From: Pseudoips prasinana
Taxonomy: Eukaryota; Arthropoda; Insecta; Lepidoptera; Nolidae
Assembly: GCA_951640165.1 (NCBI GenBank)
Contig: OX621252.1
Location: 5,798,501 to 5,862,500 of the forward strand
Direction of reading: 5' to 3'
DNA length: 64,000 nucleotides
Under the pieces are notes generated by a model. It ran no database searches. It worked only from the letters and a program-made list of their open reading frames with translations, and was not told the DNA's origin. Every line of letters begins with the position of its first letter. Position 1 is the first letter of the stretch. Of this stretch, positions 1 to 10,104 are shown in pieces. A program made the translations under genes and the position numbers.

Positions 1-203
1 TTATCAATTTCGTTGGTAGCGCTCTGAAGTTCCTTTTTCAATTTAATTATCTTTTCATTAAGAGTATCAATTTCCGATGTATTTTTAGTACAATTTGGTA
101 AACTTTCGCATGATATATTCGAGTCATACTCGCTTTCATCAAAATCTAGGCATATGTTTTGTCGTCTACTCTGAATATTCACATTTTCAAATGATAAATC
201 CAT
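1..203 (-). CDS. N-terminus of a LINE ORF1-like protein (cut by window edge)
   Basis: An open frame on the minus strand starts with ATG at 203 and runs off the left edge with no stop, about 67 residues. It begins MDLSFENVNI, is acidic and Asn/Ser-rich, and its last third (EIDTLNEKIIKLKKEL) has heptad spacing typical of a coiled coil. Acidic N-termini followed by a coiled coil are usual in ORF1 proteins of lepidopteran LINEs, such as the one seen at 53066-53503. I infer a LINE ORF1 fragment. No catalytic motif is visible and it could instead be an exon of an unrelated coiled-coil protein. Confidence 0.4.
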   Translation of the reverse strand, partial: MDLSFENVNIQSRRQNICLDFDESEYDSNISCESLPNCTKNTSEIDTLNEKIIKLKKELQSATNEID

Positions 204-330
204 TTTTTTTAAATGTAATTAATGAAAATAGAAATGAAAATATCGCGATAAAATTTCAAAATAAGTTCTTGTATTGGGGTTTGAACTTCGACACCCAATA
301 ACAAAATAAAAATGTCCAAAAAGAAAGTTC

Positions 331-400
331 CAACTGCGGGCTCGAACTTGCGACTCAACAGACTTGGATCCAGTGATTTACCATTAGGCTACGCCTTCTT
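331..400 (-). repeat. tRNA-like SINE head fragment
   Basis: On the minus strand the sequence has an A-box-like TAGCCTAATGGTAAATCA followed by a B-box-like GCAAGTTCGAGCCC at tRNA spacing. The acceptor arm does not pair convincingly, so I read it as a tRNA-derived SINE head rather than a working tRNA. Confidence 0.4.
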
Positions 401-404
401 ACAA

Positions 405-1125
405 ATAGCGTCATAAAATTTGTGATCATTAGGTGTTTTGACTGAATAATGAGTCACCGCCACCGCTCGGTGCAACTTTTATTCGCACTAATGAGTCCAA
501 AGTACACTTAACGCCAACATTTTTTAAATTTTGACGTCCGTTTCAATGTTTATTTATGAGTTTTATATATGTTTTACTAAACTTTTCACTTTTTTTTTTT
601 CACAGATTTATCACTTATGCACTTAATTTTGAAAGTATTTTAGTTGTATCGTATAATAAGTACTTTTTACACCATATTTTGAATTAAAACACTCACAGAA
701 ACTGATAGCATGTCTATACTTAAGCAGGTCCGTGACGGTACTGGGTACGGTATTCTAGGATACCTTTAGCAGAAATTATTTTAGCTATAGCCGTATGTTT
801 TCCAGCCTAGATGTAGAAAGAATAAATAGCCGGTAGATCCCCAGGACACCCATAAAAAAAATGTAAAGTCAACATAGAAATGTCAAGCTGTTTCACACGA
901 ACCACATTGTGTGGAATTAAAATACAAAAAATGTTACCTATATAAAAAAATAGAATTAGTTTCAGCTTTCCGATTTGAACAAAATAAATGAATATGGAAA
1001 TATTTTAAAAGCATTCCCTATCCAATAAGAGTGATCATAACTAGTTCACAAAAATTGAGAAATAATTTAACATTCGCTACAAGGTTGTTACTATTGGTAT
1101 CTTTTTAACAATTCATGTCCTCCTA
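405..1125. other. Intergenic, nothing recognised
   Basis: AT-rich sequence with homopolymer runs. I see no credible coding frame, hairpin or match to the repeat families found elsewhere in the window. Confidence 0.5.
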
Positions 1126-1134
1126 GTCGAATTT

Positions 1135-1350
1135 CGGCCATAGTGGCCAGTCTCAATGGAGATTCGCCATCTTGGCAAGACATACTTGACTGGCCTGTTG
1201 GTCTAGTGGTTAGTGACCCTGACTGCTAAGCAAGAGGTCGTGGGTTCGATTCCCACCTAGGAGAAATATTTGTGTGATAAGCTCGATTATTTGTTCTGTA
1301 TGTGACACTCAGTCTGTCGTTTCTTCCCAGATTGTCAGTGTGTCAAAAGC
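1135..1350 (+). mobile_element. tRNA-derived SINE, family 4
   Basis: A tRNA-like head (GTTGGTCTAGTGGTTAGTGA, then GGTCGTGGGTTCGATTCCC at 1228-1252) is followed by a body with the common lepidopteran motif ATTTGTGTGATAAGC. The same head occurs on the minus strand near 14270-14400 and in the palindromic block at 26650-26880. The two boxes are the internal RNA polymerase III promoter in such elements. Confidence 0.6.
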
Positions 1351-1424
1351 AAGGTAGTGTGTGCAATATTGTTTTTATAAAAATAATTTACGTCTAATGC
1401 CTATTATATAAAATATATAATCAC

Positions 1425-1675
1425 TGTAGCCTAGTTGGTAGTGCTCCTGCCTACGAAGCTGGTGGTCCTCGGTTCGAATCCCGGTAAGTGCAAATATTTG
1501 TGTGATGAGCACGAATATTTGTTTCTGAGTCATGGATGTTTTCTTTGTATTTCTGTATTTATCTATCTATATAAGTATGTATATCGTCGCCTGGTACCCA
1601 TAGTACAAACTTTGCTTAGTTTGGGGCTAGGATGATCTGTGTGACATTGTCCCTAGATATTATATTATTATTATT
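1425..1675 (+). mobile_element. tRNA-derived SINE, family 2
   Basis: The head carries GTAGCCTAGTTGGTAGTGC and GGTTCGAATCCC. The body has TATTTGTGTGATGAGCACG and ends CTAGGATGATCTGTGTGACA followed by a TAT/TTA-rich tail. Near-identical full copies lie at 7185-7432 (minus) and 57240-57490 (plus), and a tail-only fragment at 2250-2305. Confidence 0.7.
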
Positions 1676-1802
1676 AGCTTTCTGCACTCCTCCATATGTG
1701 CTTTAAATGTTCCAAATATCATACTTCTCCATCAAGGGATGCGAGTGAGCACTCGACGAGAATACATATTTATTTTGTATATTAATTGATAAAATTTACT
1801 AA

Positions 1803-2019
1803 TCACACTAACATTATAAAGCTGATAGTTTATGAGTGTGTATGTTTGTTACTTCTTCAGGTCTAAACGGCTAGAGCGATTTAAATAAAATTTGGTATGA
1901 AGTTAGCTGACACCCTCCAGGGTTAGGTATAAATTATAGCCTATGTATTAATCCTAATGGATATCCTAATACATATCTAGCTATAATTTATAAAGTTTAA
2001 CGCAGCGGGGCACAACTAG
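1803..2019 (+). mobile_element. Helitron-like non-autonomous element (tentative)
   Basis: The segment starts with TC after an A and ends CACAACTAG before a T, matching the Helitron pattern of TC...CTAG inserted between A and T. The interior has the phrases common in lepidopteran repeats (CTAAACGGCTAGAGCGATTT). No hairpin was checked at the 3' end, so it could be a LINE 3' tail instead. Confidence 0.35.
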
Positions 2020-2188
2020 TTTTCTCGAAAAATTGATCGGTTTAATGCCGCAACAACAGACCAATACAAGACGGCTTTCCTGAAGCGGCTTACCGCTGCT
2101 ATTTATTCAGAGTATCGGCCCGCATCACTAGGTACAATTCACACCATGATTGTCTATTTGTCGAACGCTCACAAGCTTCCGACTAACT

Positions 2189-2239
2189 CATGACGTTTAA
2201 ACTTTATTGTTCATTTAACAATAAAGTTTAAACGCCATG
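2189..2239. repeat. Short snap-back hairpin
   Basis: Arms of 23 nt (2189-2211 and 2217-2239) pair with one mismatch around a 5-nt loop. The partner arm of the large inverted repeat has only the first arm, so the second was added as an inverted copy. Confidence 0.8.
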
Positions 2240-2344
2240 AATATGAATGCTTAGTTTGGGGCTAGGATGATCTGTGTGACATTGTCCCTATATATTATAT
2301 TATAAAAAAAAAAAAAAAACTTTAAGATAATAACCTTTTCATTT

Positions 2345-2575
2345 CAAACGACCGCAAGTTGGCGCAGCGGCTTAGACAGTCACCTCGCCGCTTCGTGTCG
2401 CGGGTTCGAGTCCCGCGCCGAACAACTATTTGTGTGACCATATACCGATAGTTGTTCAGAGTCTGGATGTAAATTGTGTCCGTTTATTATATTTTTGTTA
2501 AGTACCCCGCGATACAGGGATTAAATTCCCTAATGCGGGCGTTGTCTAAAGACCTTTGTAGATGGTTATGATAAA
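2345..2575 (+). mobile_element. tRNA-derived SINE, family 1
   Basis: The head GGCGCAGCGGCTTAGACAG and GCGGGTTCGAGTCCCGCGCC resembles a tRNA A and B box. The body has CTATTTGTGTGACC and the tail phrase CAGGGATTAAATTCCCTAATG. Other copies: 6240-6470 (minus), 6960-7130 (minus, partial), 9866-10100, 19020-19170 (minus, partial), 22648-22840, 56775-56965 and 61545-61740. Confidence 0.75.
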
Positions 2576-3280
2576 AAAAATCATTTTTATAAATGACAAA
2601 AGTCCGTCTTTGGCCGCTAATTTTTATTCCGTAATTATGTTTTTATTAGACACATCTATTTCAAATGTAAAGTTAATACGTACTACGAATTAGTCATGTT
2701 TGAAAATCCCACAAGAATCTAACATTTCCAGGCTAAGAATGTTAGATTCTTGCCAAACTTTATCCAAATCCATTCAGCATTTAATAACAAACATCCAAAA
2801 TACTATATACTTTAATTATCAAACGATTTATAAAAAAAATGTAACTGAAATGATTGAACGAATGTATTTATTTATTTGCCATAATACATGCTCTTACATG
2901 ATATCAAATCACATCAGAAGTCACCGCGCTAGGCGTACGAGTTGAGGACCGCAGTTAGATGGTAGCTAATGCATGAGGTGCTGCTACCCGAATACCTGGT
3001 GCATCCCTTATTCGCCTTCTACAATACCTACGGCATGGAATGGGGTAGCCTACCACAGGAGCGGCGTACATCATAATATAGTTTGTGACTGTATTCGACA
3101 CTTAAGTCGTTCATATATACATGCCATGTTATTAATTTTTTTAGTTGCCAAACCTTACCTGTCTGAAAATTCAGAGAAAGAAAAAATTCGTTTTAAAACG
3201 AATGATTTATCAAAAAGTTAATGTAGCATGTGTGAAAAATGGCTTTGGAGATAAAGAAATTCGGGTTGTGTTCTGAATTA

Positions 3281-3600
3281 TGTCCTCCTAGCCGAATTTC
3301 AGCCTCGGTGGTCAGTCTCAATGGAGAATGCGCGGGATATAATATAGTGCTCAAGTGCGTGCGTAAACACAGGAGCACTTTCTATTCCATCACTCTCATG
3401 ATCCGATGGGATGACTAGCGACACGACCGGAAAGAGGTCAGGCACAGGACCGACGGCTATACGTGCTCTCCGAGGCATGTGGGCCAACTCCCAGACTTCG
3501 GGCGGATATTATTATTATTATTATTTACAGTATTTGAACCCAGGACTTTGTTATCCACGGTTGAACACGCTACCGCTAGACTAACGAAGCAGTTGATTAC
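3281..3600 (-). mobile_element. tRNA-derived SINE, family 5
   Basis: On the minus strand the head has TAGTCTAGCGGTAGCGTGTT and GTCCTGGGTTCAAATACTG. The body is marked by GTCGTCCCATCGGATCATGA-like sequence and ends in GAAATTCGGCTAGGAGGAC. Sister copies are at 5232-5535, 14595-14935 and 24062-24260, with body fragments at 24475-24600 and 18460-18520. Confidence 0.7.
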
Positions 3601-4219
3601 ATAAGGTAAGAATGTATAAAAAACGAGTGTTCTTTAGACCATACATTATCAATATGGGCAATTAACATGAATTTATTTTATTTTCAAAGAAATTAGAGAT
3701 TCCTTCATAAAATTACAATAACGTAACCAAAGATATCAAAAATTGCCAATAACTATAATTATTGAACGTGATATACTATATTATAGTTCTATCTATCTAC
3801 CCGTGTGTAGTCACGTTTGTTTATAAAAAAGGAACACTGAAATTGATACGAACATTTGGGATGTAAAATGCAAGGCTTTAAACTCGTAACAACCCATTTT
3901 GCGGCAATGAGAAACTTAAAATAAAACTAAAATTTTAAACACAAAAACTTAGTAACACAGAATAAAGTTCCCACTTTATAACCGCTATATAACCCACGCC
4001 TTCGCCACAGACTTCACAAACTATACAGATAGGAAACTTCGCATGATGGAAATTAAATGTCAAAATAACAGACCACGCATCAGGCCTGTATTTTTAAAAT
4101 AAATACTTTTATTATGAAATACCGTATTAATACCGGGGAATGTCACCTGGTTCACCGCAGATCCTCTCTCCGAAAGTGAAAATTTCATCCATATTCGATA
4201 AATTGTCGTCTTTTAGTAG

Positions 4220-4520
4220 TGGTAGGGCATAGCGTTCATTCGCTCAAAGAGCAGCCCGACTGGGGAAGTACCTCCACCTTACAGAAGACACTCCTTAATA
4301 ATAACATTAATCATTTTAATGTTGTGTTTCTGAGTGTGAGTAAGTTCGCCAGAGCTCATTGGGGTGGGGGGAAGAGTCAGCAACACTTGTTTGCTGACTT
4401 TTAAAGGCCCGCAACGCACCCGCGACACCTCTGATGTTGTGAGTGTCCATGGGCGGCGGTGATCACTTACCATCAGGTGACCCACTTGATCGTTTGTCGC
4501 CCTCTGATATAAAAAAAATA
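4220..4520 (+). repeat. Dispersed repeat, family 7
   Basis: It contains TTACCATCAGGTGACCCAC and CTCTGATATAAAAAAAATAT and recurs inverted at 17235-17490 with the same order of phrases (Cys/His-free, non-coding), with shorter pieces at 12300-12405 and 16485-16565. Confidence 0.6.
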
Positions 4521-4744
4521 TCACCGTGCATTTCACAAGATACTTTTTTTCATAACCTCTCTGTGGAATCAATTAACAGCGGAGACCTTTTCCATCGTGT
4601 ATGACAGGCTAGAAGGATGGCCAGCACTTGCAGCCCCTATGGTGTTACGAATGTTCCTAGTTGGTGGTGATTATATAAAAAAAAACCGACTCGCATATCT
4701 TAAAATCAAGACGTCTTTGCTCCAATATAAGTTTTTATTTAGTT

Positions 4745-4905
4745 TTGAGCCACTCATAGCAATTTGCTCTCACCAATCCAAAAGTGATCAGTGTAGGTGA
4801 CAAAAGTAGGTGGGTGACTGCCAAAGCGGCATAAATTCTGAGCATCTCCGTGCTTTAGAGACCATGTTAAGGGTTCGGTGCCGGTTGATATGCAAACACT
4901 TGTGC
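4745..4905 (+). repeat. Dispersed repeat, family 8
   Basis: Phrases such as CTCTCACCAATCC and AAATTCTGAGCATC recur at 13143-13425 (plus, longest copy, to AAGTAAGTAAGTAAC) and at 17670-17835 (minus). Confidence 0.5.
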
Positions 4906-5231
4906 TCTTTAACATGACTCTAATGGAGAGAATGTCACATAGTCTTCATTGAGGTCACTTTAGGTAGATAGGTAGAACTCTTTATTGTACACCAATATAG
5001 TAACTAACTAGTTATAGTTATTGGCAACTTTTGATATATTATTTCGTTGCGTTATTGTAATTTTATTTAGGAATCTCTAATTTCATAGAAAATAAAATAA
5101 ATTTATGTTAATTGCCCATATTGATAATGTATAATAATAAAAATCATAAAATCATTTTATTTTTTTCTCTCTTGATGTATGGTCTAAAGACCACTCATTT
5201 TTTTATATATTCTTACCTTATGTAATCAACA

Positions 5232-5535
5232 ACCTCAGTAGTCTAGCGGTAGCGAGTTCAACCATAGATAAAGAGGTCCTGGGTTCAAAACATGTAAAAA
5301 GAAAAAAAAATATCAGCGCGAAGTCTAGGAGTTGGCGGTATTATACCCCCGTTCTTCGTCGGTCCTGTACCTGACCTCTTTCATGTCGCTAGTCGTCCCA
5401 TCGGATCATGAGAGTGATGGAATAGACAGTGCTCATGTGTTTGCGCACGCACTTGAGCACTATAATATTTCCCGCACAGATGGCTAGTCTCCATTAAGAC
5501 TGACCGCCGTGGCCGAAATCCAGGTAGGAGGACAT
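5232..5535 (+). mobile_element. tRNA-derived SINE, family 5 (inside right arm)
   Basis: Head CTCAGTAGTCTAGCGGTAGC and body ending CCGAAATCCAGGTAGGAGGA. It is the inverted counterpart of the copy at 3281-3600 and was present before the inverted duplication. Confidence 0.7.
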
Positions 5536-6239
5536 TATTATTAATCAACTTCAGTAACTAACACGAATTCCTTTATCTCAAAACCCATTTTGCACGCATG
5601 CTGCATTAACTTTATGATAAATCATTCGTTTTAAAACGAATTGGACTATTTTCTTTCTCTGAATTTTCGGACTGGTAAGGTTAGGCAACTAAACTAAAAA
5701 ATGTAATAACATGGCAGTATATATGAACAACTAAAATGTCGAATACAGTCACAAACTATATGATGCACGCCGCTCCTGTGGTAGGCCACCCCATTCGCGA
5801 ATAAGAATAATGCACCAGGTAGTCGGGTAGCAGCAGCTCCTGCATAGTAGCTACCACCTACCTAACTGCGGTCCTCAACTCGTACGCCTAGCGCGGTGAC
5901 TTCTGATGTGATGTGATATCATGTAAGAGCATGTATTATGGCAAATAAATAAATACATTCGTTCAATCATTTGAGTTACATTTTTTTTATAAATCGTTTT
6001 AAAATTAAAGTAAATAGTATTTTGGATGTTTTAATTAAAACGGCTGAATGGATTCGGATAAAGTTTGGCAAGAATCTAACATTCTTAGTCTGGAAATGTT
6101 AGTTTCTTGTGGGATTTTCAAACATGCCTTATTTGTAGTATGTATTCACTTTACATTTGAAATAGATATGTCTAATAAAAACATAATTACGGAATAAAAA
6201 TTAGCGGACAAAGACGGACTTTTGTCTTTTATAAAAATG

Positions 6240-6470
6240 CTTTATTATCATAACCATCTACAAAAGTCTTTAGACAACGCCCGCATTAGGGAATTTAATC
6301 CCTGTGTCGCGGGGTACTTTACAAAAATATAGTAAACGGACACAATTTACATCTAGACTCTGAACAACTATCGCTATATGGTCACACAAATAGTTGTCCG
6401 GCGCGGGACTCGAACCCGCGACACGAAGCGGCGAGGTGACTGTCTAAGCCACTGCGTCACAGGTGCGGTC
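6240..6470 (-). mobile_element. tRNA-derived SINE, family 1 (inside right arm)
   Basis: Reverse-complement counterpart of 2345-2575, with the B-box phrase GGGACTCGAACCCGCGACAC reading as the minus strand of the tRNA-like head. Confidence 0.75.
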
Positions 6471-6559
6471 ATTTGAAATGAAAACGTTATTATCTTAATG
6501 TCAAATGAACAATAAAGTTTAAATGCCATGCGTTAGTCGGAAGCTTGTCAGCGTTCGGA

Positions 6560-6955
6560 ATTTGAGTAATCCATGTTGATATTTTTATTCATTCACTTAT
6601 TTTAAGTATTTTCGTCTTCGTTTTAATATAACGTTCTCCATATAAGTAGGGATGGACTTGAGAAGTGGAGAACGTCAATAATCAATAATAAGAGGCCGGA
6701 TCGATAAATAAAAGCCAAAAAGGACAGACTTAGGTAAGCTTTCGTACCTCCCTGGGATGTACCGGAATTGGTATGTTTGTCTGTGAAAGTTTCAGGAATA
6801 TATCAAATTGTGATATTTACAAAACTCACAACAATTTATCAAAGTTAATAATAATAATCAAAATGACTCATTCAATTTTCACGAGGAACCACACTACTTA
6901 AAAAGTATATGAAGTAAATACGAGACAGAAAATAAATGCAGACACACCTGTTATA
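6560..6955. other. Intergenic, nothing recognised
   Basis: AT-rich sequence just outside the inverted repeat. No gene or repeat family recognised. Confidence 0.5.
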
Positions 6956-6959
6956 AAGA

Positions 6960-7130
6960 ATATATTTATAAAAGACGCCCGTACTAAGGAGTTTAATCCC
7001 TATGTCGGGGTATTTTACAAACATATAACTAACGGACACAAAGTACATCCAGACTCATAACAACCATACAACAAACGGAAGCGGCGAGGCGACCGTCTTA
7101 GCCGCTGCGCCACATGTGCAGTCAAAATAT
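6960..7130 (-). mobile_element. SINE family 1, truncated copy
   Basis: Minus-strand copy with the tail phrase (AGGAGTTTAATCCCTATGTCG) and a degraded head ending GCCGCTGCGCC; part of the middle is missing. Confidence 0.55.
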
Positions 7131-7184
7131 AATGAATGTTCGCGTACTTTTCACGCCAAAAGTTATCTTGATAATATAATAACA

Positions 7185-7432
7185 ATAATATCTAGGGACA
7201 ATGTCACACAGATCATCCTAACCCCAAACTAAGCAAAGCTTGTACTATGGATACCAGGCGACGATATACATACTTATATAGATTGATAAATACTTAAATA
7301 CATAGAAAACATCCATGACTCAGAAACAAATATTCGTGCTCATCACACAAATATTTGCACTTACCGAGATTCGAACCCAGGACCACCAGCTTCGTTGGCA
7401 GGAGCACTACCAACTAGGCTACGGTGACCGTC
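7185..7432 (-). mobile_element. tRNA-derived SINE, family 2
   Basis: Minus-strand full-length copy matching 1425-1675 and 57240-57490. Head: GAACCCAGGACCACCAGCTTC (reverse of the B box) and CCAACTAGGCTACGGTGA. Confidence 0.7.
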
Positions 7433-7493
7433 AAACCGTCGAATATATAACAAAATACCAAAAGAACTTAAGTAATCAATAATTTATAACTTA

Positions 7494-7767
7494 CTAGCGG
7501 CCCGGTACGTGCTTCGCTACGTATAAGGCATAGTAATAAAAAAAATGATTATAGTTCATTTATAGAAACAAAAAAATCTTTTTAATTGCTAGCTAGTAAA
7601 AACTACGAATTCACAATTTTCAAGACTTTTTTAAAATTTTCTCTACGTACAAACCTTCCCTGGACTTCCACGAATAATTCAAGACCAAAATTAGCCAAAT
7701 CGGTAAAGGCGTTGTTGAGTTATAACATTACAACGAAAAGTGGCATTGATTTTTATATATATATAGA
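7494..7767 (-). mobile_element. Helitron-like non-autonomous element
   Basis: On the minus strand it begins TCTATATATATATAAAAATC after an A and ends GGGCCGCTAG before a T. It matches 35133-35370 (plus) in both ends and interior, including the phrase ACGCCTTTACCGATTTGGCT. Two copies with the same A/T-flanked TC...CTAG ends support a Helitron-type element. Confidence 0.6.
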
Positions 7768-8054
7768 TTAAAAATAAACTGTGTAAATGGCTGAGAAGAC
7801 ATAACTTCTATGATGTAATAGAATTTTTGAACAAGACTGTACATTAAAATAATATTTATCCCGATGTAATATTTATGAATTCATTATATATTGACTGCAG
7901 GTATGGCGCCGCGGTTAAGAGAGTAAAATGGGGGGTGTTATAAGTTTATCATCGATGTCTGTCTATGTGGGTGTGTGGGTCTGTCTGTGGCATCAAGCTC
8001 TCAAACGGATGAACCGAATTCAATGCGGTTTTTTCATTTGAAAGCCAGTTTCCT

Positions 8055-8275
8055 TAATATCCTGGGACATTATTTACACACGGTCATCTGATCCCAAACT
8101 AAGCAGAGCTTGTACTATGGAAACCAGATAACTGATATACTACATATACTACTTTTCCTTTGTAAATACATACTTATATAGATAATTACACCCAGACTCA
8201 GGACAAACAGACATGACAGACCTCCGGCGTGAAAAGCAAACATTTGCCAACTACGCCAACAGGCCCGCCTTGCGG
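8055..8275 (-). mobile_element. tRNA-derived SINE, family 3
   Basis: Marked by CATCTGATCCCAAACTAAGC, ACCCAGACTCAGGACAAACA and a minus-strand tRNA-like head GCCAACTACGCCAACAGGCC. Copies at 9440-9670, 13735-13960 and 58018-58245 are all on the minus strand. Confidence 0.65.
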
Positions 8276-8396
8276 TGGTTTTTAGCTATGTTTGGTTAAT
8301 ATCTGTTCAGCTATATAACAGTATCAGCTCTTATTCAAAATTATGTAATAACAGTTGGAGTCGGAGGTTTTCTAACGGTTAGGTTATTAGTCATGG

Positions 8397-8519
8397 ACAC
8401 ATGGCTACATATCAAGCTATACATATCCAATATAAGCTGACCTCTCATTGTATGGAAATCCTATACAAGGCGAGATCAGCTTATACTAGAAATGTATAAC
8501 TTGATATGTAGCCGTGTGT
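8397..8519. mobile_element. Short fold-back MITE-like element
   Basis: The two halves (about 8397-8455 and 8461-8519) are near-complete inverted copies sharing GGCTACATATCAAG and TATAAGCTGA, separated by only a few bases. No coding content; target duplication unclear. Confidence 0.6.
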
Positions 8520-8631
8520 ACTATGGGGAAACACAACTGACATTAATGAAACCTTTATAGTATAATTAACATGTTTAAGAACTATCTTTGGAGGAAAGAG
8601 AAATAATAGAATAATAATAGAATTTGTCTTG

Positions 8632-8912
8632 TGAGTGTCAACATGTTGTGTTTTTCGAATATTGGTAGACATTATTGTACCCACCTAGTTTGTGCTGAGG
8701 TGGTGACCCTTTCGGCAGAACATGCAAGAATCGTAATTTTGTGCGTTTTTCTCAAGTCTATGTATGTAATGTCTTGTAGACCTCTGTGTTATATATTTTT
8801 ACTCCTCATTTTCTTGTGTGTTGTGCTGAATTTTTCTTTTTTTGCATTTCATTTAATGGTCCTAATTAGAATCATGTCTACCTATACGAAAAACACAACA
8901 TGTTGACCCTCA
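8632..8912. mobile_element. MITE with about 40-bp terminal inverted repeats
   Basis: The ends TGAG(T/G)GTCAACATGTTGTG...GGTAGACAT are inverted copies of each other around a non-coding 190-bp centre. The superfamily is not clear because no clean target duplication stands out. Confidence 0.65.
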
Positions 8913-9435
8913 AAAGATAATTTATAACAATATACTGATGAGCATCCTCTGAAGATTGCACGAAAATATATCTTTTCTGAAACGACAGTTCTTCTCAAGT
9001 TTAAGTGGGAAGCTCAGTTATTAAAATAAGTGCCATTTACAGAAAGAGCAGCCTAGTACAATATTACATTATTGTACAAATGTTTCTTCAACAATATCTA
9101 AACACATAAAACCTACTTTTTCATCACAAATACAGCCTGCTCGTTAGCAATATATTGTGCGGTCTATTTCTCAGAAAGCGTAAATATATTTACGCTTTTT
9201 CGTTTTATTCAGTTATGCCAAGAAAATATCTGGTAATTTCTGGAAGGTGTTTTCTTACCGTACTTATAGTTGTCGGAATATAAAATAAACTCTTAGCCAG
9301 ATAAACGAATGTTAAGACAAATTGCCGGCGGTAAGATCTATCACACCATAAGACATCTAACATCAAAAGAATAGACATACCTACATATAACTAACTGCCA
9401 AAATAATTGCTTGTAATAGTAATATCCCGTGTGTG
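8913..9435. other. Intergenic with a 22-bp perfect palindrome
   Basis: No gene seen. A perfect palindrome without loop, AAGCGTAAATATATTTACGCTT, occupies 9177-9198. Confidence 0.5.
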
Positions 9436-9439
9436 AATA

Positions 9440-9670
9440 ATATCCTAGGACATTATTCACTCACGGCCATCTGATCCCAAACTAAGCAGAGCTTGTGCTA
9501 TGGAAATATTTCATATACTACTATTTTTTGTAAATACATACTTTTATAGATAATTACACCCAGACTCAGGACAAACAGACATGATTGTCTTAAATATCTG
9601 TCCGTGGAAATGGAACCCACGACCTCCGGCGTGAAAAGCAAGCATTTGCCAACCGCGCCAACAGGCACGT
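9440..9670 (-). mobile_element. tRNA-derived SINE, family 3
   Basis: Same phrases as 8055-8275, with a better head (GAACCCACGACCTCCGGCGT then GCCAACCGCGCCAACAGGC). Confidence 0.65.
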
Positions 9671-9865
9671 TGAGAGAGCATCAATTATGCGTCGCTTATT
9701 TTCCTTCAGTATTTTGCACCAAAATTGAATTGACATTAAAAGTGTGATTACATTTTTTTTAAGTCTATCCATTAATATGTCTCAGTTTATATTAGCTTTG
9801 TAAAAAGCAGGGAAAACTTGGGTATTCAAAAGAAGTTATGAATGTTTTGCAGAATAACAGACATT

Positions 9866-10100
9866 TGACTGCACGTGCGGCGCAGCGGCTAAGACCGCCT
9901 GGCCTCGGCTCGCCGCTTCGTGTCGCGGGTTCGAGTCCCGCGCCGGATAACTATTTGTGTGACCCATAAATAGTTGTTCTGAGTCTGGATGTAATTTTTG
10001 TCCGTCTATTATACGTTTGTAAAGTCCCCGCGACACAGGGATTAGATTCCCCAATCTAATCCCTGTGTCGCGGGGACTGGTCTGCGGGCGATGTATTTAA
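9866..10100 (+). mobile_element. SINE family 1 with an added inverted tail
   Basis: Head GTGCGGCGCAGCGGCTAAGA and GCGGGTTCGAGTCCCGCGCC. Its tail contains a perfect hairpin (arms 10023-10048 and 10053-10078, 26 nt each, CCCC loop). Sister SINEs carry only the first arm, so the second is an inverted duplication specific to this copy. Confidence 0.8.
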
Positions 10101-10104
10101 TAAA

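Larger units (their letters stand above)
2161..3801 (+). repeat. Left arm of a 4.4-kb inverted repeat
   Basis: This arm is the reverse complement of 4964-6559 over nearly its whole length, starting at CGAACGCTCACAAGCTTCC and ending at GTTCTATCTATCTACC. The arms share a family-1 SINE, a family-5 SINE and the unique sequence between them, so the repeat is an inverted duplication of a composite region rather than two chance insertions. Relative to the right arm this arm has about 100 extra bases at 2217-2325, made of a hairpin arm, a SINE tail fragment and a poly-A run. Confidence 0.85.
3802..4963. other. Spacer between the arms of the large inverted repeat
   Basis: About 1.16 kb with no believable coding frame. 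It holds two dispersed repeats (4220-4520 and 4745-4905). No transposase or integrase residue pattern is visible, so the spacer gives no hint of an autonomous fold-back element. Confidence 0.6.
4964..6559 (-). repeat. Right arm of the 4.4-kb inverted repeat
   Basis: Reverse-complement partner of 2161-3801, diverged by scattered substitutions and small indels. It lacks the poly-A and SINE-tail insertion of the left arm. Confidence 0.85.
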